From Candidatus Heimdallarchaeota archaeon (lineage in GTDB: Archaea; Asgardarchaeota; Heimdallarchaeia; Heimdallarchaeales; Kariarchaeaceae), in contig JADCLS010000008.1 of NCBI GenBank assembly GCA_026702845.1, positions 186,001 through 250,000 of the forward strand: a stretch of 64,000 nt of DNA. The letters run 5' to 3'. A model generated the notes under the pieces. It was not told where the DNA came from. It worked only from the letters and a program-made list of their open reading frames with translations, and ran no database searches. Of this stretch, positions 17,328 to 26,058 are shown in pieces. Both the position numbers and the translations under genes were made by a program. Numbering within the stretch: the stretch's first letter is position 1; each line of letters begins with the position of its first letter.

Positions 17328-18008
17328 ATGGGTTGGGATAAATATAAAAGCGAGATCACCATTTCTAATGATATGATAAGACTCGGTCCCACTGTTTTGA
17401 GAGATACTGTTGATTTTGAAAAGAATTTAACCTGTCTTGGTCCAGTTATTGGATCTGGAGAATTAGGTATTGGTAAATTATTTGCCATGGGACCAGTGAC
17501 CATTAATGGCAATGTCAAGGCTATTTCCATGCATACACTTGGTCCTGCAATCATTCATGGCAATGCGGAAATTGAGACACTGAGCATCAAAGGTCCTCTT
17601 GATGCAGGGCAGATTAGAGCAAATTATGTTTCTCTCGCAGGGCCGGTAGATGTTGAAGAAATTGATTGTGAGTACATCAAAATCCAGGGACCAATAAGGG
17701 TGGAGAAGCGTATCGTTGCCTCTGAGAGAATAATTCTAGAGATCGGATTCACTAATAATCTCTCACATTACAATATCAAAGAACTTCAAGCTCCAATAGT
17801 TGAAATAAGGCAACCTAGATTATCATCATTACCACAATTATTGAAGAGGGTGTTTAATATTGGTTCAGGATCAAGAAAAATGATTGATCTGGATATGAAT
17901 ATCACCACCGATACCTTAATCCTTGATGGGGTAAGGGTTCATGGGCAGATTGAGGCGAAAGAAATCAAGCAACTAAACTCTACAGATACAATTGGGTTAC
18001 TAGAATAA
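17328..18008 (+). CDS. Bactofilin-like beta-helix protein with Gly-Pro repeats
   Basis: A Gly-Pro dipeptide recurs about every 16-20 residues from residue 19 to about 125 (L-G-P, L-G-P, M-G-P, L-G-P, K-G-P, A-G-P, Q-G-P), each starting a short strand pair such as T-I-N-G-N-V or I-I-H-G-N-A. This is the pattern of a right-handed beta-helix, as in bactofilins and DUF342-like polymer-forming proteins. A second strand-rich section ends with I-L-D-G-V-R-V-H-G-Q-I. The start ATG follows GAGGAT by 7 nt. The MFS gene follows 22 nt downstream, so the two probably form an operon. A cytoskeletal or membrane-scaffold role is inference. Confidence 0.7.
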   Translation: MGWDKYKSEITISNDMIRLGPTVLRDTVDFEKNLTCLGPVIGSGELGIGKLFAMGPVTINGNVKAISMHTLGPAIIHGNAEIETLSIKGPLDAGQIRANYVSLAGPVDVEEIDCEYIKIQGPIRVEKRIVASERIILEIGFTNNLSHYNIKELQAPIVEIRQPRLSSLPQLLKRVFNIGSGSRKMIDLDMNITTDTLILDGVRVHGQIEAKEIKQLNSTDTIGLLE

Positions 18009-18030
18009 ATTTTGAATATGAATGTAAATC

Positions 18031-19260
18031 ATGCAACTTATGGTCGATCCCTTCACCTCTGATTTCAAGTTGATGATACGTCTGGCGATATTTAATTCTC
18101 TAGGATTCTTCTTCCTAGATTTTCTTATTCCTTTTATCGCCAGTACTGTTATTGGTGCAAGTGGATCACAGATGGGCGTGATTTTCTCCATCAGGACTGT
18201 GGGGTATCTACTACTTGCCCCATTTGTGGGATCACTTGCGGATAGATTCTCCAAGAAGGGACTAATCCTCATCGGCTCTATTGGTAGAGGATTGGCTTAT
18301 TTCTTGTTGTATTTTTCCATAGTTTGGAGCAGCATGGATTTCATGATTGCTGGTAATCTGTTACTCGGCCTTATGGCTGGATTCTATTGGATACCATTTG
18401 ATATCCTTGTATCGTTTAAATCTAGAGAGGAAAACCGATCTGAGGCATTTGGTATGCGTTCAGCCTCCATGGGTTGGGGAGTACTTTTTGGGGCTATCAT
18501 CGGTTTCGGACTGATGGGGTATTTCTCTGCAGTGTATCCTGATAAACCTTTGTTGATATACAGTGCATTGGTGATTTATGGAGTGGCAAATATCATAGGA
18601 GGAGTGTTATTTTTCGTCCTTATTGATGAAAAAAGCAGATGTGATGATGGATTGCAGCTCACTTCAGATATAAGCTATATCACCTTTCTGAAATCTATGC
18701 CTAGAAAGCTTCTGGTTGGTTTTACAATTTTGCTTGTGGTGATGTTCTTTGCAAGTACAAATAGCTCCATTGCAAAACCATTCATCCTTGTCTACCTGAC
18801 ATCGGTGATTACTGATAATCCCACAATTGCATCCTCAGCCTACATCCCAGCAGGTATCTCCTCAATGCTTCTTGCACCTTATCTGGGAAAGCTAGCAGAT
18901 CGCCTGGACAATCGATTGATTATCACTGTATCAGCCATCCTTGGTGCATTACTAACCTACATTCTCATTCATACTACCTCAATTGTGATATTCTCCATTC
19001 TACTTGTTCTTGATATGACGATTGGAACAGTAGTAGGTTTGCTAGTAACCAATATTCTGTCAAATATTGATAAGGAGAATAGAGGGAAGGTATTTGGATT
19101 AACAACAATTAGCACAGATGTAGGAGCAATTTTTGGTCCGATAATTGGTGGCATCCTGTGGGATGCACGAGGAATGAGGGCCCCATTCATTTTCTCAATC
19201 ATTGTGGAGCTATTATTGATTCCATTCTATATCTATGCAATTAGAAAAATCAATACTTAA
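18031..19260 (+). CDS. MFS transporter
   Basis: This 409-residue protein has about 12 hydrophobic helices. The loop between helices 2 and 3 carries G-S-L-A-D-R-F-S-K-K-G, the major facilitator superfamily A motif, repeated in the second half as G-K-L-A-D-R-L-D-N-R. Both halves are complete. It exports or imports a small molecule by proton or solute coupling; the substrate cannot be told. ATG 18040 (fourth codon) is an alternative start. It is next to the bactofilin-like gene on the same strand. Confidence 0.88.
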   Translation: MQLMVDPFTSDFKLMIRLAIFNSLGFFFLDFLIPFIASTVIGASGSQMGVIFSIRTVGYLLLAPFVGSLADRFSKKGLILIGSIGRGLAYFLLYFSIVWSSMDFMIAGNLLLGLMAGFYWIPFDILVSFKSREENRSEAFGMRSASMGWGVLFGAIIGFGLMGYFSAVYPDKPLLIYSALVIYGVANIIGGVLFFVLIDEKSRCDDGLQLTSDISYITFLKSMPRKLLVGFTILLVVMFFASTNSSIAKPFILVYLTSVITDNPTIASSAYIPAGISSMLLAPYLGKLADRLDNRLIITVSAILGALLTYILIHTTSIVIFSILLVLDMTIGTVVGLLVTNILSNIDKENRGKVFGLTTISTDVGAIFGPIIGGILWDARGMRAPFIFSIIVELLLIPFYIYAIRKINT

Positions 19261-19286
19261 TAAGTATGTACTACTAATGAAAATAG

Positions 19287-19376
19287 AGCCAAAGGCGGGA
19301 ATTGAACCCGCGCGCTCGTGATATCTTGTTTTTTTTTAAGTACAAGTCACGCGCTCTACCCCTGAGCTACTTTGGC
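19287..19376 (-). tRNA. tRNA-Thr(UGU) with an 18-nt intron
   Basis: Acceptor stem GCCAAAG/CTTTGGC with discriminator U, D-arm GCTC/GAGC, anticodon stem CGTGA/TCACG, T-arm GCGGG-TTCAATT-CCCGC. The anticodon loop is 25 nt: C-U-UGU-A, then an 18-nt intron at 19323-19340, then A38. CTTG in the loop pairs with CAAG in the intron to give a 4-bp central helix flanked by 3-nt bulges, the canonical bulge-helix-bulge cut at 37/38. U73 agrees with archaeal tRNA-Thr. No CCA is encoded. Confidence 0.92.
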
Positions 19377-19383
19377 AATATAT

Positions 19384-19401
19384 TATAGGTAATTACCTAT
19401 A
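19384..19401. promoter_or_regulatory. 18-bp perfect palindrome upstream of tRNA-Thr
   Basis: TATAGGTAATTACCTATA is self-complementary over all 18 bases and starts 8 bp before the tRNA 5' end, so it covers positions -8 to -25 of the gene where TATA and initiation elements should lie. It could be an operator, a recognition site of the nearby homing endonuclease, or a hairpin in the HEG transcript. Confidence 0.5.
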
Positions 19402-19477
19402 CAAATTTAATTAGTAGTATCTGGTTTATAAAAAAAACGATTATGAACAAAGAATTTGATTGACTATAATATTGAAA

Positions 19478-20350
19478 TTACAAGGAATTGAGGTCAAGTT
19501 TAATAGCCTTATTTGGTTTAACCAAATTTATTAATCTTGAAACAGATTCTACTTGACGAATGATTATAACATTGTAATACCGACTGAAATGAATTTGAAA
19601 TTTTACCAAAAAGAATTCTACAAAATCTAGTAATCTTTGACTTTCGTTTTTGAATTCAACATAGTACCTTTTATCACGATTGACAAAGTAAATACATCCA
19701 TCTGTATCAATCAAACCTCTTACACAAGCTATCAAATGGTCTTGTTTTTCATATATCCACTTAGGTACAGTTACTTGATTTTTCTTTTTGTCTCCAGAAG
19801 GAATTCCCATATTATTCAATTCACGAATTATAGATATTCTATGAATTTTCAAATCAATAGTTTTAGGTGATTTCCCTTCCTTTCTTCTGTGATATCTTTT
19901 TGGTCTAATATTAAATACTTTATAGATTAGTCGTTCAATATATTTAATGTATTCAGGATTATCTACATAATTTTGAGTTATAATAATAGTTTTGTCACTT
20001 ATATTACCATCACCTAATATAATCCCAATCAATTCAGCCAAATCTTCGTTGTATACTAAATTTAGATTTGGATTATCCGTTGTGTTATCCTTGCAATTTA
20101 TATAATCGACATTAGTATTTTCTCCTTTTGTTTTCATGTATCTATAATTGATTTTTCTCCCCATTAAAACCTCCAATTTCTTAAAATTAGTGATTGATAA
20201 TCCTTGATTCTTGTAAAGTTGTTTACCAAAATTTGAGCCAATTACTGCAGAAATCTTTCGTACTGAGTATCCTGATTGTTTTAATTCATTGTATACATTT
20301 CGCCAAACCGAAAGTGATGAATACACATAGTATATTTGAGTATTTTCCAA
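19478..20350 (-). CDS. LAGLIDADG homing endonuclease, free-standing
   Basis: This is a 290-residue protein with two LAGLIDADG motifs: L-A-E-L-I-G-I-I-L-G-D-G at 104-115 and A-C-V-R-G-L-I-D-T-D-G at 208-218. Both acidic catalytic residues are present, so it can act as a monomer. Residues 15-65 form the helix-turn-helix seen in archaeal members (Y-S-V-R-K-I-S-A-V-I-G). The start is TTG 20350, preceded by GAGGATG at 5 nt spacing. It is not inside an intron or intein: it lies about 100 bp upstream of the tRNA gene on the same strand. The very A/T-rich codon use suggests recent arrival. Confidence 0.88.
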   Translation of the reverse strand: MENTQIYYVYSSLSVWRNVYNELKQSGYSVRKISAVIGSNFGKQLYKNQGLSITNFKKLEVLMGRKINYRYMKTKGENTNVDYINCKDNTTDNPNLNLVYNEDLAELIGIILGDGNISDKTIIITQNYVDNPEYIKYIERLIYKVFNIRPKRYHRRKEGKSPKTIDLKIHRISIIRELNNMGIPSGDKKKNQVTVPKWIYEKQDHLIACVRGLIDTDGCIYFVNRDKRYYVEFKNESQRLLDFVEFFLVKFQIHFSRYYNVIIIRQVESVSRLINLVKPNKAIKLDLNSL

Positions 20351-20514
20351 GATTTCATCCTCAAATTGATTGCTAAATTATCAAAGGATTGAAATTATTA
20401 GAATCTTCTTATTACAGAGAGATATGTGAAAGTATTGATTCTTCTAGGCCTTAATCTTTAAAGCTTCAATAGTGTTTTACATAAATTTAAATTGATAATC
20501 AAGTTAGGGCATAT

Positions 20515-20757
20515 ATGGAACAAATCCTGATCAAATTAAAACATGAAATGGAATTTCTTGGCTATACCACAGCTATGCAGGATTGGATCCTAGATGGATT
20601 GATTTTTTCAAAAGGAAAATTATATTTTATAGAACCTCCTGTAGATTTCTATGATATTGAAACTGATTATATTATTCTTCCAGACACCATTTTTTATGGA
20701 ATTACTATATTATACTCAGAAATTGTTGGAGAATGTATTGTTCGATTGAAGAATTAG
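20515..20757 (+). CDS. Small hypothetical protein
   Basis: An 80-residue acidic protein with no family I recognise. It has alternating strand-like and helical parts and no membrane span. An AAATTTAAATT element centred about 27 nt before the ATG fits a leaderless archaeal promoter, which supports it being a real gene. It converges with the phosphatase gene. Confidence 0.5.
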   Translation: MEQILIKLKHEMEFLGYTTAMQDWILDGLIFSKGKLYFIEPPVDFYDIETDYIILPDTIFYGITILYSEIVGECIVRLKN

Positions 20758-20766
20758 AGATTGAGA

Positions 20767-21363
20767 TTATTGTTGAGGCATTATAACTGATTGAGGTTGA
20801 GCTAATTCTATATTGCTGAAATTACTCATTGATGTCACTTTGATACTAATTATTTTTGCATTTCCAAGACTCATCCTTTGATTTCCTATTCTCTTTAGTA
20901 ATTCAGAGATGATGCTGGAGTGGGTGAAGATCAAGACCTCATCATGATCATCAATATAATGTGCTATAAGGCCGAGTGCAGTATCTATTCTTCTATTAAA
21001 ATCATCCAGTGACTCTACTTCTTTTCCTGTATATTTATTTTCGAGGAATAAACTATTCCAGATCACCCGTTCCGCCTTACTGAGCTTGGTTAGTTTTTTC
21101 CCTTCAAAATATCCAAAATCCCTCTGGTTCAGCTCTTCAATAGATAATATTGGAAGATCTGTTGCTCGAATCATGGTTTGAAAAGATCTTCTTAGAGTAG
21201 AGGAGAAGGCAATTTTTGCATATGGGAAGAGTTGCTTTAATAGTAAATTTAATCTCTCAGCTTGTAATTTTCCTCTTTCTGTGAGTGGGAAATCCATCTT
21301 ACCCTGTATGATTCCTGATTTATTTCCCTCAGATTCTCCATGGCGGATGAGGTGTAGTTTCAT
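20767..21363 (-). CDS. Histidine phosphatase family protein
   Basis: The N-terminal L-I-R-H-G-E-S motif (Arg7, His8, Gly9) is the phospho-histidine site of the phosphoglycerate mutase/histidine phosphatase superfamily. The second half supplies the acid residue region and I-F-T-H-S-S, with the second catalytic His. The 198-residue length is normal for the family. Members dephosphorylate sugar phosphates, nucleotides or cobalamin intermediates; the substrate is not evident. Confidence 0.88.
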   Translation of the reverse strand: MKLHLIRHGESEGNKSGIIQGKMDFPLTERGKLQAERLNLLLKQLFPYAKIAFSSTLRRSFQTMIRATDLPILSIEELNQRDFGYFEGKKLTKLSKAERVIWNSLFLENKYTGKEVESLDDFNRRIDTALGLIAHYIDDHDEVLIFTHSSIISELLKRIGNQRMSLGNAKIISIKVTSMSNFSNIELAQPQSVIMPQQ

Positions 21364-21476
21364 ATAAATGTCTAACAGATTGGGTATTAAAATTGCGTAT
21401 AGTGTCGCCTATACGCAGCTTATCCTTCAGCATGAATGGCTGGAATAGAAGAGAAATTGAGGTATCTGATCTTAAT

Positions 21477-22094
21477 CTACCAAAAACGTTTGAAACAGGT
21501 GTAGATGTATGGTCTGGTATCACCACTGGGCATGGTATACTGGTAGTCGAATGCTTCAAGCAATTCAAACTCCTCTCCAAGAAATGACTGGAGAGTGGAG
21601 GCACTGTACCTATAAACATCTAAACCAGAACATTTAGTTGCTCCCTGCTCTGAAAAAGCTGCGAGTATGACAAATCCCCCGGGTTTAACCATGTTTAATA
21701 CTTGCATTCGATATGCCTCTCGATCCTCTTCTTTGGTCAGGAAATGAAGTACTGCACGATCATGCCAGAGATCTACTCCTCTTATATTTACATTCATTGA
21801 GCAAATGTCTGTATGGTAGTACTGCACATCAGAGCTTGAATTGCGCTCCTTGAGCATTAATAATGCCTCTTTGCTTATATCACAGACGGAGATCCTTGAA
21901 TATCCTGCAATCAACAGATGATCCAGAAGAGTGGAGGCTCCAGCCCCTACAATGAAGATATGCTTATCTGATGAGATCCCAGTATCCTGAATCATCCCCA
22001 AATCTGGTTGTGGGATCTCCTGGTACCATCCCAGTTTCTCTATCTCCTTCCCAGCATACACTCTATCCCAATGCTCTTGATTACTCACAAGCAT
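21477..22094 (-). CDS. Class I SAM-dependent methyltransferase
   Basis: The protein begins with H-W-D-R-V-Y-A-G, common at the start of thiopurine-type and related methyltransferases. It has motif I as I-F-I-V-G-A-G-A-S-T, an acidic residue ending strand 2 (V-C-D-I-S), motif II D-I-C-S and the V-K-P-G-G-F-V motif. The acceptor is unknown. The frame extends to a TTG at 22160, but ATG 22094 gives the usual N-terminus for the family. It is divergent from the Eis-like gene. Confidence 0.8.
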   Translation of the reverse strand: MLVSNQEHWDRVYAGKEIEKLGWYQEIPQPDLGMIQDTGISSDKHIFIVGAGASTLLDHLLIAGYSRISVCDISKEALLMLKERNSSSDVQYYHTDICSMNVNIRGVDLWHDRAVLHFLTKEEDREAYRMQVLNMVKPGGFVILAAFSEQGATKCSGLDVYRYSASTLQSFLGEEFELLEAFDYQYTMPSGDTRPYIYTCFKRFW

Positions 22095-22210
22095 ACTGTG
22101 TATTGCATTATTAAAAATGCTCTTTTTGTACAAATAATTGATTCTCCTTTTCAATTTCAATTCTAGGTGATAACAAAGAATTAAATGTAAGAATGCGATA
22201 ATCAGGCAGT

Positions 22211-23383
22211 ATGAGTAAAATAAGTATCAGGAGAGCATCTACAGAAGAAGAGCTCATCATATACAAAGAGATGACAAATTATGCATTTGCCCCATCCCCA
22301 ACAACAGAAATGGATTCAGAGCGAAAGCAATATTTTGTGGATAATAAATGGTTTCTTCTATATGAAGGAGAAACCCCGGTTAGTTCTCTGGACTCCATAC
22401 CCATGACCGAGAATGTAAGAGGAAAGATCTATCCCATGCAGGGGATAGCAGGAGTTTCAACTTATCCAATGGGGAGATATAAGGGATATATTAATCAACT
22501 CATGCTCCATTCCATCAATGATGCCAGAGAGGAGGGTAAAGTATTCTCCACACTCTATCCATTCAAGCAATCCTATTATGGCAAATTTGGATACATCACA
22601 TTTCCACAGTCTAGAATAGCTATGTTTGATACAGATAAGCTACGGGGTGTGGAAAGAATTCAAACCAAAGGTGAATTTGAAAGATTGGAGATTAAAGATA
22701 CATTCAGTCGGTACTATGCATTTCTCAAGGTTTATCAAAATAAGAAACATGGATTTGGTCTGTTTGAACCAACACTGGCGTCAAAAGTAGAGAAGGAGAA
22801 AAAATGGATAGTATTTGTGAATCGGGACAATAGAGATACTGGTATGATGATCTACACCACCGGTGGACATATGAAGGATATGAAGGTCTCATACTTCTTA
22901 TACCTTGATAATGACGCCAAATATGTTTTACTGAAGTATTTGGCATTACATATTGACCAGTTTTATACCATAAGTATGAGATTAATGGCGGATGAACGAC
23001 CTGAGAATTGGTTATTTGATCTTGATCTAGAGATAAAGAATCGAGAATGGGTTCCCTCATGCATGGGGAGAGTGATTGATGTCGCAGGTCTTGCAGGGAT
23101 GCAGGTGGGTGATGGGGAGCTGAACATTAATATCCTGGATGAATTATGTCCATGGAATTCTGGTATTTGGAGATTCAAAGGTGATAATGGAACTCTTAGA
23201 GTTGAGAGGGCAGAGAAAGAAGAATGCAGCTTGAGTATTCAGGGATTATCCGCCATAGTATATGGTGGTCACGATATAAATGATATGGCTTTCAGGGGAT
23301 GGGGAGAATTATCAGAGAAATCAATCAATACCTTACAAAGATTATTCCCACCCCTTGTTCCAGTATTATTTGAGTTATTTTAG
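22211..23383 (+). CDS. Eis-like GNAT acetyltransferase
   Basis: This 390-residue protein has a GNAT N-terminal domain with the acetyl-CoA site (Y-P-M-G-R-Y-K-G-Y, about 85-95), a second degenerate GNAT domain, and a C-terminal SCP2-like domain (W-R-F-K-G-D-N-G and so on). The three-domain order and the terminal L-F-E-L-F match Eis-type enzymes, whose C-terminal carboxylate on Phe takes part in catalysis. They acetylate multiple amines of aminoglycosides or peptides. Such genes are bacterial in distribution, suggesting transfer. Confidence 0.82.
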   Translation: MSKISIRRASTEEELIIYKEMTNYAFAPSPTTEMDSERKQYFVDNKWFLLYEGETPVSSLDSIPMTENVRGKIYPMQGIAGVSTYPMGRYKGYINQLMLHSINDAREEGKVFSTLYPFKQSYYGKFGYITFPQSRIAMFDTDKLRGVERIQTKGEFERLEIKDTFSRYYAFLKVYQNKKHGFGLFEPTLASKVEKEKKWIVFVNRDNRDTGMMIYTTGGHMKDMKVSYFLYLDNDAKYVLLKYLALHIDQFYTISMRLMADERPENWLFDLDLEIKNREWVPSCMGRVIDVAGLAGMQVGDGELNINILDELCPWNSGIWRFKGDNGTLRVERAEKEECSLSIQGLSAIVYGGHDINDMAFRGWGELSEKSINTLQRLFPPLVPVLFELF

Positions 23384-23385
23384 CT

Positions 23386-23583
23386 TCAGCAACGTGAACA
23401 GGATTTTCCTGTGCAAAGGTCACAACTTGAAAAATTGTGAGTGTCTACATGAATCAACCCTTGATCCTGCAATATAGTTAGAATAGTTTTTGCTTTATCC
23501 AGAGAGATACCTAGAGAAGACGATACTGACTGTGCAGAAATTACTCTCTCCCTAGTTAATAATTCCATTACTTTTTTTATCAT
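23386..23583 (-). CDS. feoC: FeoC-like winged-helix protein with Cys cluster
   Basis: This is a 65-residue protein. A winged helix (V-I-S-A-Q-S-V-S-S-S-L-G-I-S) is followed by a C-terminal C-x2-C-x4-C-x2-C set suited to an iron-sulfur cluster or zinc. It lies 9 nt after feoB on the same strand, the position of FeoC, which modulates FeoB stability or transcription in bacteria. The Cys spacing is like that of FeoC in enterobacteria only in general form. Confidence 0.7.
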   Translation of the reverse strand: MIKKVMELLTRERVISAQSVSSSLGISLDKAKTILTILQDQGLIHVDTHNFSSCDLCTGKSCSRC

Positions 23584-23592
23584 TACAATCCC

Positions 23593-25623
23593 TCAGAATA
23601 TCAACCTTCCCACAAAAAGTGCGAGGGAAGCTGTAAGATAGGCTACACTCATCCCAAGTGCAATGGAGAACACCATGTATTTTGTTCCAACCTCCTGTTT
23701 TATTGCCATAAGACTACCAATACAAGGTGTGTAGAAAAGAACAAAAAAGAGATATGCCAGACCACTAGCAGGATTAAATTGAGATAGGATTACTGTTGAG
23801 AAGGAAGCTGTCTTCACACCATAGATGAGACCAAATGAGCTTATCACCACTTCCTTGGCAATAAAACCAAACACTAGTGCGACCAATAATCTACTATCCC
23901 AACCAAACCAGGCGAAGAGGGGATGGAGTACATCACCTATGGCAAAGATCCAGGTATCATGCAACAAATCAGTATCAGTCAGTGCTGCAGGACCTATATA
24001 CCCAGTAGGTCCAGTAATGGAGAGCACCCATATGATGATCAATCCTATTGCCATCCATGATGCAGCATTCTCGGCAAAATTCTTGGTTTGTCGGTACATC
24101 CGTGAAAGAGTAAGTTTCACAGGGGGCCGACTCAAATCAGGGAGTTCCATGAGAAGGGTGGATGTTTGCCCCTTAAGTACTGTTTTTCTAAGAATAAACA
24201 ATACCAAAATAGCTACAACCACTCCTGAAAGATACAGAGCACCTATAATGTATCCAGCATGATCTGGGAAGAGTGCACCTGTGATAATAATATATACAGG
24301 AAGACGTGCAGAGCAACTCATGAATGGATTCACAAGAACCATTGCCTTTCTCTCATTCTCATCCTTCACCGTTTTTGATGCCATTATTGCTGGTACATTA
24401 CAGCCAAAACCTAGAAGCAGAGGGGCGATAGATGTTCCACTAATACCAATCTTATTTAGATACCGATCAGTGATAAAGACAACCCTTGCGAGATATCCAG
24501 AGTGTTCAAGAACTGCAAGAAAGAAGAATAGAATGGCAATTTGCGGGATAAATACCAGAATGAAACCCACTCCACCGATAAGTGCATCAGCAAGAAAGGA
24601 TGCAAATAACTCATTAGAAATTGATTCACGAGTGAAATCAGCGAGTTGGCCTGCAGAATCGCTCAATATTTCAGAAATCGGTGTTGATACTTCGTAGGTG
24701 AGTTTGAAAACCATCATCATTATTCCAATGAAAATGATAAATCCGATGACGGGATGAAGGAATAAATGATCCATGCGTTGAGACCATTTACCCTCATTCC
24801 TTAAGTACTCCGAGTCATCCACTGTTTCCTCGATTATATTGCTTATCTCATCATAATATTTGGAGATCAATGCAACAGAAAGGCTCTCAATATCTTCATC
24901 ATGTTGAGATAACTCGCTTCTGACCTTATCTACTAGCCATAGGGGCCACAAATTGTGTTTTTCCTGCTTACTCATCATAATGGATAGAGCTACCCATCTA
25001 ATAGGAACTCGATTCAATACTTCATCGGGTTGGAGCAATACTGTGGTAGAAACAAGCTCTGCTATGCCCTGAATTAATTTTTCATATTCTCCTAAATATG
25101 TTTGTGGAAACTCTCTTGAACCTGAATCTATTGTCTCAAAGATGATTTCTCGCAATCTATGAATATCATTTTCATCAAAAGCTGAGATCAGAAGTACGGG
25201 GATACCCAGTTTTTTGCTCAACAAAGGTATATCTATTTTTAATCTATTTTTCTCCAGTTTATCCCTAAATGTTACCACCATGATCATAGGAAGCTTTAAT
25301 TCACGCAATTGAAGAGTGAGATACATATTTCGTTCTAGCTTTCTTCCATCAACAACATTGATGATCAGGTCATGATCATGTTTGATGATATACTCATGAG
25401 CAATTGCCTCCTCAATATTACCTGAATTGAAACCATATAGCCCAGGTAGATCAATAACATCATAGCGTTGGTTCTGATAATTGTAGAACCCAGCAGTACG
25501 AGTTACGGTAATACCTGGAAAATTGGCGATTTTCTGATGACTACCCGTTAATTCATTAAAAACCAATGATTTACCCACATTTGGATTACCAGCAAGGATA
25601 ATTCTTGTTTCATTATTACCCAT
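23593..25623 (-). CDS. feoB: Ferrous iron transport protein B
   Basis: This 676-residue protein has an N-terminal G domain with the P-loop G-N-P-N-V-G-K-S (12-19), switch region D-L-P-G-L-Y-G-F and the helical GDI-like segment. A membrane domain follows with about 8-10 helices, two GATE regions, and the Cys in G-F-G-C-N-V-P near the third helix. It imports Fe2+ across the cytoplasmic membrane. feoA starts upstream with only 3 nt between them and feoC follows, so this is a feoABC operon. Confidence 0.95.
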   Translation of the reverse strand: MGNNETRIILAGNPNVGKSLVFNELTGSHQKIANFPGITVTRTAGFYNYQNQRYDVIDLPGLYGFNSGNIEEAIAHEYIIKHDHDLIINVVDGRKLERNMYLTLQLRELKLPMIMVVTFRDKLEKNRLKIDIPLLSKKLGIPVLLISAFDENDIHRLREIIFETIDSGSREFPQTYLGEYEKLIQGIAELVSTTVLLQPDEVLNRVPIRWVALSIMMSKQEKHNLWPLWLVDKVRSELSQHDEDIESLSVALISKYYDEISNIIEETVDDSEYLRNEGKWSQRMDHLFLHPVIGFIIFIGIMMMVFKLTYEVSTPISEILSDSAGQLADFTRESISNELFASFLADALIGGVGFILVFIPQIAILFFFLAVLEHSGYLARVVFITDRYLNKIGISGTSIAPLLLGFGCNVPAIMASKTVKDENERKAMVLVNPFMSCSARLPVYIIITGALFPDHAGYIIGALYLSGVVVAILVLFILRKTVLKGQTSTLLMELPDLSRPPVKLTLSRMYRQTKNFAENAASWMAIGLIIIWVLSITGPTGYIGPAALTDTDLLHDTWIFAIGDVLHPLFAWFGWDSRLLVALVFGFIAKEVVISSFGLIYGVKTASFSTVILSQFNPASGLAYLFFVLFYTPCIGSLMAIKQEVGTKYMVFSIALGMSVAYLTASLALFVGRLIF

Positions 25624-25626
25624 AAG

Positions 25627-25905
25627 TTACTCAACCATAATCTCTCTGGCAATTTTTCTGCAAATCATAACCCGTATACCTTTGGTCTCGATGAGTAAGG
25701 GACCTCTGCGGTTATTACGGATCACTTTGATCATACTACCTGGTACAAATCCCATTTCTGATAAACGTATTCTGACTGATTCATCCTCGATTTGAATTAA
25801 TTTATGTGAGGTGTGACCATCACATTCCTCTAAATGATGTAGTACCAGAGGTAGCTCTGTGTGTTTAGTAAGAGTTCTAGGTTCAGACCATACCTCGGTG
25901 CTCAT
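25627..25905 (-). CDS. feoA: FeoA-domain protein
   Basis: This is a small SH3-like FeoA protein: R-L-S-E-M-G-F-V-P-G-S-M-I-K-V-I-R-N, the core signature, then G-P-L-L-I-E-T-K-G. Its partner is FeoB, whose GTPase or gating it is thought to assist. The ATG at 25905 is preceded by TATTTATTA centred about 26 nt upstream, fitting a leaderless start of the feoABC transcript. The frame extends to 25965, but that section lacks conservation. Confidence 0.9.
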   Translation of the reverse strand: MSTEVWSEPRTLTKHTELPLVLHHLEECDGHTSHKLIQIEDESVRIRLSEMGFVPGSMIKVIRNNRRGPLLIETKGIRVMICRKIAREIMVE

Positions 25906-26058
25906 ACTTCTAAAATTGCATTTTGCTAATAAATACTTATCTAAAATGCTATAATTAATGTACAAGAAAAGTTAGGGTATACGAACATTTTTCCAGAAAT
26001 GAAAGAAACACCTAGATCAATGGAGGGATCATTAAAGTGAAGGTTCTAATTAATAGTG

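Noticed and set aside
19323..19340. The possibility that the endonuclease is encoded in the tRNA intron
   Set aside because: The intron is 18 nt and BHB-type; the gene is about 100 bp outside the tRNA.
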